Shown here piece after piece: positions 32,798 to 40,541 of a stretch of 64,000 nt of DNA. A program made the translations under genes and the position numbers. Source of the stretch: an uncultured Trueperaceae bacterium (lineage in GTDB: Bacteria > Deinococcota > Deinococci > Deinococcales > Trueperaceae); contig CAJXOA010000004.1 of NCBI GenBank assembly GCA_913057685.1, positions 1-64,000 on the forward strand, given 5' to 3'. A model generated the notes under the pieces. It was not told where the DNA came from. It ran no database searches and worked only from the letters and a program-made list of their open reading frames with translations. Numbering within the stretch: the stretch's first letter is position 1; each line of letters starts with the position of its first letter.

Positions 32798-32819
32798 CGG
32801 CCTCGCCGAAGCGAGGCCG
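32798..32819 (-). terminator. Intrinsic terminator of rpmB
   Basis: On the minus strand: stem CGGCCTCGC / GCGAGGCCG (9 bases) closed by a TTCG tetraloop and followed by TTCTCGTTT. This is the most classical terminator in the window. Confidence 0.85.
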
Positions 32820-32853
32820 CGCAGCGTCGTACGGGCGCGAATCGCGCCGTCGA

Positions 32854-33096
32854 TTACTTGTGCGGGTTGACGAACACCGAGGGGTCCATCGTGCGCAGCG
32901 CCTTCGCCGACAGCCACACGCGCTGGGGCTTGCCGTCCACCCAGATCGTGCGCTTTTGAAGGTTCGGCTTCACCTGGCGCTTGTGCACTCCGACCTGCTT
33001 CAGGCCGACGCCCCCGCGCTTCTTGGGCGACCCCTTCCGCTTCGACGTCGTGGTGCTACGGGTCTTCTTTCCGGTCACGGCGCACACCCTGGGCAT
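32854..33096 (-). CDS. rpmB: 50S ribosomal protein L28
   Basis: An 80-residue basic protein with MPRVCAVTGKKTRS at the start (the usual C-x-x-TGK box; a second Cys is not present, so no zinc knuckle), KRQVKPNLQKRTIWVDG and RVWLSAKALRTM, matching L28. AAGGAG lies before the ATG at 33096. Its promoter (33258-33263) leaves an approximately 155-base leader, longer than for neighbouring genes, which may hold autoregulatory structure. Confidence 0.9.
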   Translation of the reverse strand: MPRVCAVTGKKTRSTTTSKRKGSPKKRGGVGLKQVGVHKRQVKPNLQKRTIWVDGKPQRVWLSAKALRTMDPSVFVNPHK

Positions 33097-33257
33097 CGTC
33101 GTCTCCTTCGCATGCCACGGCGCCCTCGCGCCGGCATCGTTCGTGGTCTCCCGCGCTCGCCCGACCCCGATCCGGGGGGCGCGCTTCGCGGCGCTGGATC
33201 CGCTGCGTACGCCCAAGGGGCGTGCGCGCAGGCCTACGCGCGGCGCGGCAAGTGAAG

Positions 33258-33263
33258 AGTGTA
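33258..33263 (-). promoter_or_regulatory. -10 box of rpmB
   Basis: TACACT preceded by TGC on the minus strand (extended -10). Confidence 0.65.
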
Positions 33264-33305
33264 GCACGAACGCGGGGCGCAGGAAAGGCGACGCCCGCCG
33301 CCGGG

Positions 33306-33311
33306 TACGAT
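33306..33311 (+). promoter_or_regulatory. Leaderless -10 box of pyrE
   Basis: TACGAT six bases before ATG 33318. Confidence 0.55.
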
Positions 33312-33317
33312 GCCGCC

Positions 33318-33845
33318 ATGGACCGCACCGCGCTCGCCCGCGCCCTTTACGACGTCTCGCACCTCACCGGCACCTTCACGCTGCGGAGCGGCGCCGTCAG
33401 CCACGAGTACTTCGACAAGTACCTCTTCGAGGCCGACCCCACCCTCCTCGCCGCGATCGGGGATGCGCTCGCGCCGCTGGTGCCGGACGGCACCGAGGCC
33501 CTCGCCGGCCTCGAGACCGGCGGGATCCCCCTCGCCGTCATCCTCGCGCAACGCACCGGCCTTCCCGCCCTGTTCGTCCGCAAGGAGGCCAAGACCTACG
33601 GCACCGCCAAGCTCGCCGAGGGCGGCCCGATCGACGGACGGCGCCTCTGCATCGTCGAGGACGTCGTGACCTCCGGCGGCCAGGTGGCCGCGTCGACGCG
33701 CGACCTGCGCGAACGCGGCGCGGTGATCGATCACGCCCTCTGCGTCATCGATCGCGAAGCGGGCGGCCGCGACGCGCTCGCGGCGGAGGGCGTGACCCTC
33801 ACCCCGCTGTACACGATGCGCGACCTCACCCCCGACGGGCCGTAG
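33318..33845 (+). CDS. pyrE: Orotate phosphoribosyltransferase
   Basis: Converts orotate + PRPP to OMP in pyrimidine synthesis. The 175-residue protein has LTGTFTLRSGAVSHEYFDKY at the start (the orotate loop), FVRKEAKTYGT (the catalytic Lys loop) and the PRPP motif CIVEDVVTSGGQV. It is slightly short for the family (about 180-215). Its TAG stop is the first half of the -10 box of the next gene. No other pyr gene is adjacent. Confidence 0.92.
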   Translation: MDRTALARALYDVSHLTGTFTLRSGAVSHEYFDKYLFEADPTLLAAIGDALAPLVPDGTEALAGLETGGIPLAVILAQRTGLPALFVRKEAKTYGTAKLAEGGPIDGRRLCIVEDVVTSGGQVAASTRDLRERGAVIDHALCVIDREAGGRDALAAEGVTLTPLYTMRDLTPDGP

Positions 33846-33848
33846 ACT
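33843..33848 (+). promoter_or_regulatory. Leaderless -10 box overlapping the pyrE stop
   Basis: TAGACT: its TAG is the pyrE stop codon; the HIT-gene ATG follows six bases after the box. Confidence 0.65.
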
Positions 33849-33854
33849 GTCCCC

Positions 33855-34229
33855 ATGAGCGAAGACGGCATCTTTGCCCGCATCATTCGCGGCGAACTCG
33901 ACGCCGACGTCCTCCACCAGGACGACTACGTCACCGCGTTCCGCGACGTCGCGCCGCAGGCGCCGGTGCACGTGTTGATCGTGCCGAACGAGGCGATCCC
34001 CAGCGTCGCGCACGTCGAGGGCCGCCACGAGCCGGTCCTCGGCCGCATGATCAGCGTCGCGCGCCGCATCGCGGAGGCCGAGGGGATCGCGGAGGACGGC
34101 TACCGCCTGATCGTGAACACCGGCCGGGACGCCGGCCAGGAGGTCGACCACCTGCACGTCCACCTGATCGGTGGGCGGCCGCTCGGCCCCATGCTCGCCC
34201 ACCCGGACGGGGGAACGGACCCCGCGTGA
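33855..34229 (+). CDS. HIT-family nucleotide-binding protein
   Basis: A 124-residue HINT-branch protein, likely a nucleoside phosphoramidase or related hydrolase. It has FARIIRGELDADVLHQDD and AFRDVAPQAPVHVLIVPN, and the catalytic triad motif DHLHVHLIGG (H-x-H-x-H). ATG follows a leaderless box that shares pyrE's stop. First gene of an operon leading via a GTGA overlap into a Fur-family gene. Confidence 0.92.
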   Translation: MSEDGIFARIIRGELDADVLHQDDYVTAFRDVAPQAPVHVLIVPNEAIPSVAHVEGRHEPVLGRMISVARRIAEAEGIAEDGYRLIVNTGRDAGQEVDHLHVHLIGGRPLGPMLAHPDGGTDPA

Positions 34230-34618
34230 CCCGCACCACCGCCCAACGCCGCGCCATCCTCGACGCGCTCACCGAGGCCGCGGGACCGCTGACCCCCCGC
34301 GAGGTGCACGACGCCGCGAAGCGGGAGCGACCGAACCTCGGCATGGCGACGGTCTACCGCAACCTCGCGCGCCTCGAGCGAGCGGGCGACGTGATCGCGG
34401 TGCACCTCCCCGACGACGCCACCCGCTACGAACCGGCGGGGCGGGGGCACCACCACCACTTCCGCTGCCGCGCCTGCGGCGGCGTCTTCGAGCTCGCCGC
34501 CGACTGCCCCGTCCAGGTGCTGGAGGGCGTCACGCTGCCCGGCGGGTACACCGTCGAGGACCACGCCCTCACCCTGTACGGCCTGTGTCCCGACTGCCGG
34601 ACCGGCGACGCGTCGTGA
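34226..34618 (+). CDS. Fur-family regulator, probable Zur
   Basis: A 130-residue Fur-type repressor. It has an N-terminal winged helix (AQRRAILDALTEAAGPLTPREVH, GMATVYRNLARLERAG) and a dimerisation/metal domain with the GHHHHFRCRACGGVFEL sensory site and a second CPDC near the end (two CxxC for structural zinc). The HHHHF variant of H-x-H-H-H-F is standard. Zur is favoured over Fur because a palindromic box sits at znuA 1.5 kb away, but PerR or Fur cannot be excluded. GTG start overlaps the HIT stop; its own stop overlaps the next GTG. Confidence 0.88.
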   Translation: MTRTTAQRRAILDALTEAAGPLTPREVHDAAKRERPNLGMATVYRNLARLERAGDVIAVHLPDDATRYEPAGRGHHHHFRCRACGGVFELAADCPVQVLEGVTLPGGYTVEDHALTLYGLCPDCRTGDAS

Positions 34619-35862
34619 CCGCCGCCGCCCACCGCCGCCCCCGCCTCCGGTGGGCGGTCCTCGTCGCGGTGTGCGCGACGGTCGTGGGGCTCGCCACCGG
34701 AGCGTTCGCACAGCAAACCCTCACGACCGACGACGCGACCGACATCGGCTACGTCGAGGGCACCATCCGCAGCATCGTCGCCGGCGACCGCGCCGACCGC
34801 GCGATCGTCGAGCTGCCGGACGGCCGGGTGATCGAGGCGGACCTGCCCGGCCCGGAACCGTTCGGGGGCGGCGGTGACCTCCCGCCCTTCGAGGTCGGCG
34901 ACCGGGTCGAGGTGTACTACTCGCCGTCGCCCGACGAAGCGCGAAGCTACGTCGTCTCCGACTGGATCCGGCGGCCCGCCCTCGTCGGCCTCGTCGCGGC
35001 GTTCCTGCTCGCCTCGATCCTCGTCGCCGGCTTCAAGGGCCTCCGCGCCTTCGTCGCGACCGGCGCGAGCCTGGTGTTGATCATCGGGTACGTCGTACCC
35101 GCGATCACCGGCGGCGCGAACGCCGTCCTCGTCTCCCTCGTGGGGGTGGGCGGCATCCTGGTGCTCGCCATCTACTTCGTGCACGGCATCTCCTGGTCCA
35201 CGACCGCCGCGCTGATCGGGACGTTCCTCGCCGCCGCCGCGACGCTGGGCCTGGGCGTCGTCTCCGCCGACCTCGCGCACCTCACCGGCTACGGCTCCGA
35301 GGACGCCGCCATGATCGCCGCGAGCCTGCCGGACGTGAACCTGCGCGGCTTGATGCTCGCCGGCCTCCTGATCGGGGCGCTCGGGGCGTTGACCGACATC
35401 ACGATCGTGCAGGCGTCCGTCGTCCGCGAACTGGCGCACGCCGATCCCGAGATGCGGTCGTTCGGCCTGTACCGGCGCGGCATGAACGTCGGCCGCGACC
35501 ACATCGGCTCCCTCGTCAACACGCTGGTGCTCGCCTACACCGGCGCGGCGCTGCCGCTGCTCGTGCTGCTCGGGCAGGGCGAACTGCCGTTCGCGCGGGC
35601 CGTGAACCTCGAACTCATCGCCGCGGAGGTCGTGCACACCCTCGTCGGCTCGATCGGCCTCATCCTCGCCGTGCCGCTCACGACCTTCATCGCCGCCGCG
35701 ATGTTCCGCGGTGGGCGGCTGCCGCTGAAACCGGGCGAACTCGAGCACGGCCACGCGCACGGACACGGGCACGGGCACGCGCACGAGCCCCCGCACGACC
35801 CCGAGGCCGACCGCCCCGAGGCCCCGACCGCAGGGCCCGACCATGGACGCGCCGGCGGGTGA
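34615..35862 (+). CDS. YibE/F-like membrane protein with His-rich tail
   Basis: A 415-residue protein of the YibE/F family. After a signal-like N terminus (WAVLVAVCATVVGLATGAFAQ) comes an OB-like soluble segment (about 40-115), then seven or eight membrane helices, with the GALGALTDITIVQASVVREL and GRDHIGSLVNTLVLAYTGAALPL family stretches. The C terminus ends in HGHAHGHGHGHAHEPPHD, a likely metal-binding tail. Start GTG in a GTGA overlap with the Fur-family gene. The His tail and Zur neighbour suggest a metal-related role; this is inference, as the family has no settled function. Confidence 0.85.
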   Translation: MTAAAHRRPRLRWAVLVAVCATVVGLATGAFAQQTLTTDDATDIGYVEGTIRSIVAGDRADRAIVELPDGRVIEADLPGPEPFGGGGDLPPFEVGDRVEVYYSPSPDEARSYVVSDWIRRPALVGLVAAFLLASILVAGFKGLRAFVATGASLVLIIGYVVPAITGGANAVLVSLVGVGGILVLAIYFVHGISWSTTAALIGTFLAAAATLGLGVVSADLAHLTGYGSEDAAMIAASLPDVNLRGLMLAGLLIGALGALTDITIVQASVVRELAHADPEMRSFGLYRRGMNVGRDHIGSLVNTLVLAYTGAALPLLVLLGQGELPFARAVNLELIAAEVVHTLVGSIGLILAVPLTTFIAAAMFRGGRLPLKPGELEHGHAHGHGHGHAHEPPHDPEADRPEAPTAGPDHGRAGG

Positions 35863-36469
35863 GGCGGCGATCGCGGGGCTGATCGGCGGCGCCCTCCGGC
35901 TCGACCCCGCCGCCTACCGCCTCGCGCTCGACGCCCCCGGCGGGCTCGCGCTGGCGCTGTGGATCTTCGCGCTCGCCGGGCTGTCCGCCGCCCTCGCGCA
36001 GAGCGTGGCGCTGTTCGCGAACCGGGTCCGGCCCTGGCGCTTCGTCGCCAGCCTCACGGTCGGCGCCGGCCTGTACACGCTGTCGGTGCTGGTGTGGATC
36101 GCCGCCCTCGCGCTCGTCACGACGCTGCTGCTGGACCGCGAGGTGCCCGCCGTCGCCCTCGTCCGCCTCGTCGGGCTGGCGCACGCCCCGCAACTGTTCG
36201 CCGTCCTCGGCTTTCTGCCGTACTTCGGGGCGGGGATCGGCGCGATCCTGACGATCTGGACGTACCTGGGCGTCGCCGTCGCGGCGCGCGCCACCTTCGC
36301 CCTCGACCTGCCCGAAACGCTGGGGGCGCTCGCCGGCGCGTGGCTCCTGACGCTGCTGTTGCAGCGCACCGTCGGCCGGCCGGTCGCCCGCCTCACGCGG
36401 TGGGTGCGGCGCACGGTGGCGGGCACCCCCCCGACCCCCGCGCGGCGGTCCGGCGAGGGGGGCCCGTGA
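35843..36469 (+). CDS. Yip1-like membrane protein
   Basis: A 208-residue protein with about five membrane helices and a basic, Pro-rich C terminus. Its helix pattern and the central GLAHAPQLFAVLGFLPYFG segment resemble bacterial Yip1-domain proteins (LARVLGFAQAPQ-type motif), although sequence support is modest. ATG 35843 lies inside the YibE/F gene (20-base overlap) and its stop overlaps the next GTG, so all three genes should be translated together. Confidence 0.65.
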   Translation: MDAPAGEAAIAGLIGGALRLDPAAYRLALDAPGGLALALWIFALAGLSAALAQSVALFANRVRPWRFVASLTVGAGLYTLSVLVWIAALALVTTLLLDREVPAVALVRLVGLAHAPQLFAVLGFLPYFGAGIGAILTIWTYLGVAVAARATFALDLPETLGALAGAWLLTLLLQRTVGRPVARLTRWVRRTVAGTPPTPARRSGEGGP

Positions 36470-37524
36470 CGTTCCTGCCCGACCCCTGGACGCTGCTCCT
36501 CGCGGCGTTGGCGACGTGGATCGTCAGCGGCCTCCTGGCCCCCCTGGAGACGCTCGGGTGGTGGGCCGGCTGGTTCGGCCGCAACGGCGACGATCCCGGC
36601 GCCCCCGGCCCCCTCCTCGAGGACGAACCGCCGGAGGACGTCGGGGCGGACCGGGGCGACGGGGTCGGGCGGCCGGCGCACGATGCGTGGGTCGTGTTCC
36701 TCTCCGGCATCCACGTCGTCGAGGACCAGACGTTCGCGCCGCTCGAGCGGGCGTTCCTCCGCCGCCTCCGCCACGACCTGCCCGGCACCGCGGTGCTGGA
36801 GGTGTTCCCCTACTCGGTCACGAACCGCGCCCTCACCGGCCAACGCGCGTTCGCGTGGTTCTGGCGTCGGGCGGTGCGCTGGAAGCAGGACGGCCGCCGC
36901 CTCGCCGGCCTGATCGGCTTCGCCATCAACGTCCGCAACGGCTGGCAGGTCGCCGTGTCCGCCGACCGCCGCTACGGCCCGATGTACGACCAGGGGTCGG
37001 CCCGCCTGATCGAGCGGGCGTTGCGCCGCGCCGGCTTCGATCCCGCCGACGGCGCCCCGGTGATCCTCGTCGGGTACAGCGGCGGGGGGCAGGTCGCCCT
37101 CGGGGCGGCGCCGGTCCTCGCGTCGCGGTTCGGACGCCCCCTGCAGGTCGTCTCCCTCGGGGGGGTGCTGGCCAGCCCCCGCACCCTCGAGGGGGTCGAG
37201 CGGGTCCTGCACCTGCGCGGTCGCAACGACGCCGTCGCGCGCCTGTCGACCTGGTTCTTCCCCGGCCGCTGGCGCTTCGCGCGCTGGTCGACGTGGAACC
37301 GCGGCAAGGCCGACGGCGTCGTCGAGGTCGAGGACCTCGGCGCGATGGACCACACCGGCGGGGAGGGGTACCTCGATCCGGACACGACCCTGCCCGACGG
37401 CCGGACGCACCAGACGGCGACGGCGGAGGCGATCGTGCGGGCGGTGCGCGACGCCCGCCCCGACCGCGACCCCACCCGACCCCCTCCGGGCGGCGGCGAC
37501 GCCCCCGCCCCGACGAACCGGTAG
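36466..37524 (+). CDS. Alpha/beta-hydrolase-like protein with N-terminal membrane anchor
   Basis: A 352-residue protein. Residues 8-35 are hydrophobic (membrane anchor), followed by an acidic linker and a hydrolase-like domain: WVVFLSGIHVVED strand, then the nucleophile elbow VILVGYSGGGQVAL (Ser near residue 207), DAVARLSTWFF and a possible catalytic His in MDHTGGEGYLD. Pieces fit the alpha/beta-hydrolase fold but no subfamily was recognised. GTGA overlap with the Yip1-like gene. Its TAG stop lies in the -10 box of the following reductase gene. Confidence 0.7.
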   Translation: MTFLPDPWTLLLAALATWIVSGLLAPLETLGWWAGWFGRNGDDPGAPGPLLEDEPPEDVGADRGDGVGRPAHDAWVVFLSGIHVVEDQTFAPLERAFLRRLRHDLPGTAVLEVFPYSVTNRALTGQRAFAWFWRRAVRWKQDGRRLAGLIGFAINVRNGWQVAVSADRRYGPMYDQGSARLIERALRRAGFDPADGAPVILVGYSGGGQVALGAAPVLASRFGRPLQVVSLGGVLASPRTLEGVERVLHLRGRNDAVARLSTWFFPGRWRFARWSTWNRGKADGVVEVEDLGAMDHTGGEGYLDPDTTLPDGRTHQTATAEAIVRAVRDARPDRDPTRPPPGGGDAPAPTNR

Positions 37525-37527
37525 GCT
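37522..37527 (+). promoter_or_regulatory. -10 box overlapping a stop codon
   Basis: TAGGCT whose TAG is the stop of the hydrolase gene. The downstream gene has GGAGG and its ATG 20 bases after the box, so its leader is short but not absent. Confidence 0.5.
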
Positions 37528-37546
37528 GCGCGCCGGAGGTACGGAC

Positions 37547-38503
37547 ATGATCTACCGCAACGTCGGTCGCAGCGGCCTGAAGGTCTCGCAGATCTCGCTC
37601 GGCGCCTGGACCACCTACGGCGAGAGCGTGCAGGACCGCGCCCGCATCCGCGCCATCGTCGAACGCGCCCTCGAGGGCGGCATCAACTTCTTCGACAACG
37701 CCGACATCTACGCCCGCGGCGAGGGCGAACGCACCATGACGGGCGTGCTGCACGAGATCGGCGTCGAACGCCACAAGCTGGTGTTGTCCAGCAAGGTGTT
37801 CTGGCCGATGTCGGACGACGTCAACGACCGCGGGCTCTCGCGCAAGCACGTGCTCGAGTCGATCGACCGGACGCTGGAGCGCATGGAACTCGACTACCTG
37901 GACCTGTACTTCGCGCACCGCGACGACCCCGACACCCCGATCGAGGAGATCGTCGAAGCGTTCAGCGACGTCGTCCGCAGCGGCCGCGCGCACTACTGGG
38001 GCACGAGCGAGTGGACGCCGGCGCGGATCGCGGAGGCGCACGCGTACGCCCGCGCGGCGGGCCTGGTGCCGCCGGTCGTCGAACAACCGCAGTACTCGAT
38101 GCTGCACCGCGAACGCGTCGAGACGCAGCTGCTGCCGACGACCGACGCGCTCGGCGTCGGGCTGGTCGCCTGGAGCCCCCTGGCGATGGGGATGCTGACC
38201 GGGAAGTACGACGCGGGCCTCCCCGAGGACGCCCGCCTCGCGCAGCACGACCGCTTCGCGGAGCGCTACCTGACCGACGAAAATCGCGAGCGGGTCCTGG
38301 CCCTCGCCGACGTCGCCGGCGACCTCGGCATCTCCCGCGCGCAACTGGCGTTGGCGTGGGTCCTGCGCAAGACCGGCGTCGCGTCGGTCATCACCGGCGC
38401 GACGCGCGTCGAACAGCTCGAGGAGAACCTCGGGGCGGCCGACCTGGCGCTGCCCGACGACGCGGCGACCCGCATCGACGCGATCTTCGCCGGCGACGCC
38501 TGA
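37547..38503 (+). CDS. Aldo/keto reductase, Kv-beta-like
   Basis: An NADPH-dependent oxidoreductase of 318 residues in the KCNAB/YghZ branch. It has YRNVGRSGLKVSQISLGAW, FDNADIYARGEGE (catalytic Asp/Tyr), DLYFAHRDDPDTPIEE (catalytic His region), and a cofactor-binding C-terminal SVITGATRVEQLEENL. Substrate unknown. GGAGG seven bases before the ATG. A strong hairpin at 38528-38557 ends the transcript. Confidence 0.9.
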   Translation: MIYRNVGRSGLKVSQISLGAWTTYGESVQDRARIRAIVERALEGGINFFDNADIYARGEGERTMTGVLHEIGVERHKLVLSSKVFWPMSDDVNDRGLSRKHVLESIDRTLERMELDYLDLYFAHRDDPDTPIEEIVEAFSDVVRSGRAHYWGTSEWTPARIAEAHAYARAAGLVPPVVEQPQYSMLHRERVETQLLPTTDALGVGLVAWSPLAMGMLTGKYDAGLPEDARLAQHDRFAERYLTDENRERVLALADVAGDLGISRAQLALAWVLRKTGVASVITGATRVEQLEENLGAADLALPDDAATRIDAIFAGDA

Positions 38504-38527
38504 CGGCGCGCCCCCGGGCGAACGGTT

Positions 38528-38557
38528 CGGCGGCGGCGCCCCTCGGCGCCGCCGCCG
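38528..38557. terminator. Hairpin after the aldo/keto reductase gene
   Basis: A perfect 13-base stem CGGCGGCGGCGCC / GGCGCCGCCGCCG with a CCTC loop, between converging genes. Confidence 0.65.
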
Positions 38558-38592
38558 TCACGTGACGTGGGCCAGGGAACGCCCGACCTGGG

Positions 38593-38913
38593 TCAGGAGG
38601 CGGCCTGCGGGTCGTCGACGAAGCGCGGCCGGATGCGCCGTTCGGCGTCGAGGCGGGCGGCGTCGATCCCGACGTCGCGCAACAGCCGTTCGAGCGCCAC
38701 CCCGCGGTGGTGGGCGGCGGGGTGCCGGTCCGCCAACCGCGCGGGGACGACCGGGACGTGCCGGTAGGCGCGGAGCGCGCGGGCGGTCGCCTGCGGCGCG
38801 CCGTACCGCGCGGCGTCGCGGGCGTAGCGGGTGCGGACCTCGTCGTTGGCGCGCAGGGCGTGCGCGTCCGTCGCCGGGACGGTGGCGGGTGGTGCGGCGA
38901 GGAGCGTGACCAT
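38593..38913 (-). CDS. Hypothetical protein
   Basis: A 106-residue Ala/Arg-rich protein starting MVTLLAAPPATVPATDAH, with an Arg/Tyr helix (VRTRYARDAARYG), PVVPARLADRHP and RDVGIDAARLDAERR. It has no membrane helix and no recognised domain. AAGGGAG lies nine bases before the ATG, which is the main support for its being real. It stands alone between a terminator hairpin and the divergent nnrDE gene. Confidence 0.5.
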   Translation of the reverse strand: MVTLLAAPPATVPATDAHALRANDEVRTRYARDAARYGAPQATARALRAYRHVPVVPARLADRHPAAHHRGVALERLLRDVGIDAARLDAERRIRPRFVDDPQAAS

Positions 38914-39023
38914 GCGGGCTCCCTTCACTCGATGGGCGCGAGACGCCCCCGATGGGACAGCGTGGCGCGCCCGCGCCCGCCCGTCCAGGGACGAACGTCC
39001 GCGGGCCCGGTGGGGGCCGGCGG

Positions 39024-39029
39024 TAGCAT
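39024..39029 (+). promoter_or_regulatory. Leaderless -10 box of nnrDE
   Basis: TAGCAT six bases before ATG 39036. Confidence 0.6.
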
Positions 39030-39035
39030 GCCCCC

Positions 39036-40532
39036 ATGCGCCTCGTGCACGCCGATGCCGTCCGCGCCGCCGACGCCGCCGCCCCGGCGCTCGGGGTGGC
39101 GGAGACGACGTTGATGGCGAACGCCGGCCGCGCCGTCGCCGACGCCGCACTGGGGTTCGCCCCCCGCCGTGCGCTCGTCCTGTGCGGACCGGGGAACAAC
39201 GGCGGCGACGGGTACGTCGCCGCCCGCCACCTCGCCGACGCGGACGTCGACGTCCGCGTCCTCGCCGTCGATCCCGACCGCTCGCGCAGCGTCGCGGCGG
39301 AGGCGGCCCGGGCGACCTGGACCGCCGACCGGCCGCTGCCCCCGCTCGACGCCGCGAGGCTGGACGCCGCCCTCGCCGACGCCGACCTGGTCGTCGATGC
39401 GCTGCTCGGCAGCGGCCTGGACCGCCCCCTCCGGTCGCCGCTCGCCGACGTCGTCCAGACCCTGAACGCCGCCGACGTGCCGGTCCTCGCCGTCGACGTC
39501 CCGACCGGCGTCGACGCCGACGCCGCCGTGCCGCCCGGCGCGCACGTGCACGCGGTGCGCACGGTGCAGCTCGCGTGGGCCTGCCCCGCCTCCGCCCTCG
39601 CGCCCGCCCGCTTCGCGTTCGGCGCGAGCGACGTCGCCGACATCGGCATGCCCGCCGGCGCCCTCCCGGACGGCGGCGACCCGGCGGCGTACCCGGAACG
39701 TTTCGGCGACGCCGAGGCGGCGACCACCTGGCCGTCCCCCCCGCCCGACGCCCACAAGTACGCGGCGGGGGCGGTCCTGATCCTCGCCGGGTCGCCCGCC
39801 TGGTCCGGCGCGGCGGAGCTCGCCGCGCGCGGGGCGCACCGCGCCGGTGCGGGCCTCGTGACGCTCCTGAGCGACGCCCTCCATCCGGCCCGCTGGCCGG
39901 AGACCGTCACGCCGCCCGTCGACCCGACCCCGGGCGGCCTCGCGCGCGCCTGGGGCGACGTCGCCGACCGCCACCGCGCCGCGCAGGTGATCGGGCCCGG
40001 CCTGGCCCCCGAACGCCTCGCGGAGCTCGCGGCGGTCCTCGAGCGCGACCGCACCCCGACGGTGCTCGACGCGACCGCGCTCGCCCCGGCGCTGCGTCCC
40101 GCGGTCGCCAGCGGGCCCGGCCGCTGGTTGACGCCGCACCACGGGGAGGCGGCCCGCCTGCTGGAGGTCCCGGCGGACGAGGTGCGGCGCGATCCCGTGG
40201 ACGCCGCACGCCGGTTGGCGGCGGCGTGGAACGCCGGCGTCGTGCTGAAGGGAGCGGGCGCGGTCGTCGCGGCGCCGGACGGGCGCGTTCGGGTCGTCGC
40301 CGGCGGGCACCCGGGCATGGCGGCGGGCGGGACCGGCGACGTGCTGGCCGGCACCCTCGGCGCGGCGCTCGCCGCGCCGCACGACGACGCCCTCGCGCGC
40401 GTCGCGGCGGCGGTGCTCGTGCACGCCCGCGCCGGCGAGCGGGCGGCGGCCCGGCACGGCGCCGGCCTGCGCGCGAGCGACGTCGCCGACGCGCTCGGGG
40501 CCGCCCGCGCCGCGCTCGCGGAGGCGTGCTAG
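39036..40532 (+). CDS. nnr: Bifunctional NAD(P)H-hydrate epimerase / dehydratase
   Basis: Repairs hydrated NAD(P)H. The 498-residue fusion has an N-terminal YjeF_N epimerase domain (LMANAGRAVAD, GPGNNGGDGYVAARHL, VDALLGSGLDRPLR, VDVPTGVDAD) and a C-terminal carbohydrate-kinase-like dehydratase domain (KYAAGAVLILAGSPAWSGA, LTPHHGEAARLL, VLKGAGAVVAAPDG, GMAAGGTGDVLAG). Both active-site sets look intact. Its TAG stop is the first half of the thrB -10 box. Confidence 0.93.
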   Translation: MRLVHADAVRAADAAAPALGVAETTLMANAGRAVADAALGFAPRRALVLCGPGNNGGDGYVAARHLADADVDVRVLAVDPDRSRSVAAEAARATWTADRPLPPLDAARLDAALADADLVVDALLGSGLDRPLRSPLADVVQTLNAADVPVLAVDVPTGVDADAAVPPGAHVHAVRTVQLAWACPASALAPARFAFGASDVADIGMPAGALPDGGDPAAYPERFGDAEAATTWPSPPPDAHKYAAGAVLILAGSPAWSGAAELAARGAHRAGAGLVTLLSDALHPARWPETVTPPVDPTPGGLARAWGDVADRHRAAQVIGPGLAPERLAELAAVLERDRTPTVLDATALAPALRPAVASGPGRWLTPHHGEAARLLEVPADEVRRDPVDAARRLAAAWNAGVVLKGAGAVVAAPDGRVRVVAGGHPGMAAGGTGDVLAGTLGAALAAPHDDALARVAAAVLVHARAGERAAARHGAGLRASDVADALGAARAALAEAC

Positions 40533-40535
40533 CCT
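40530..40535 (+). promoter_or_regulatory. Leaderless -10 box of thrB overlapping the nnr stop
   Basis: TAGCCT with upstream TGC; its TAG is the nnr stop codon; GTG 40542 follows after six bases. Confidence 0.65.
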
Positions 40536-40541
40536 TCGCGC

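Noticed and set aside
31561-33255. Long plus-strand reading frame with hydrophobic VLVRMLVLMGV-type repeats
   Set aside because: It is the antisense of the znuA HAHEDE repeat; the hydrophobic periodicity is a by-product of the His/Glu/Asp codons.
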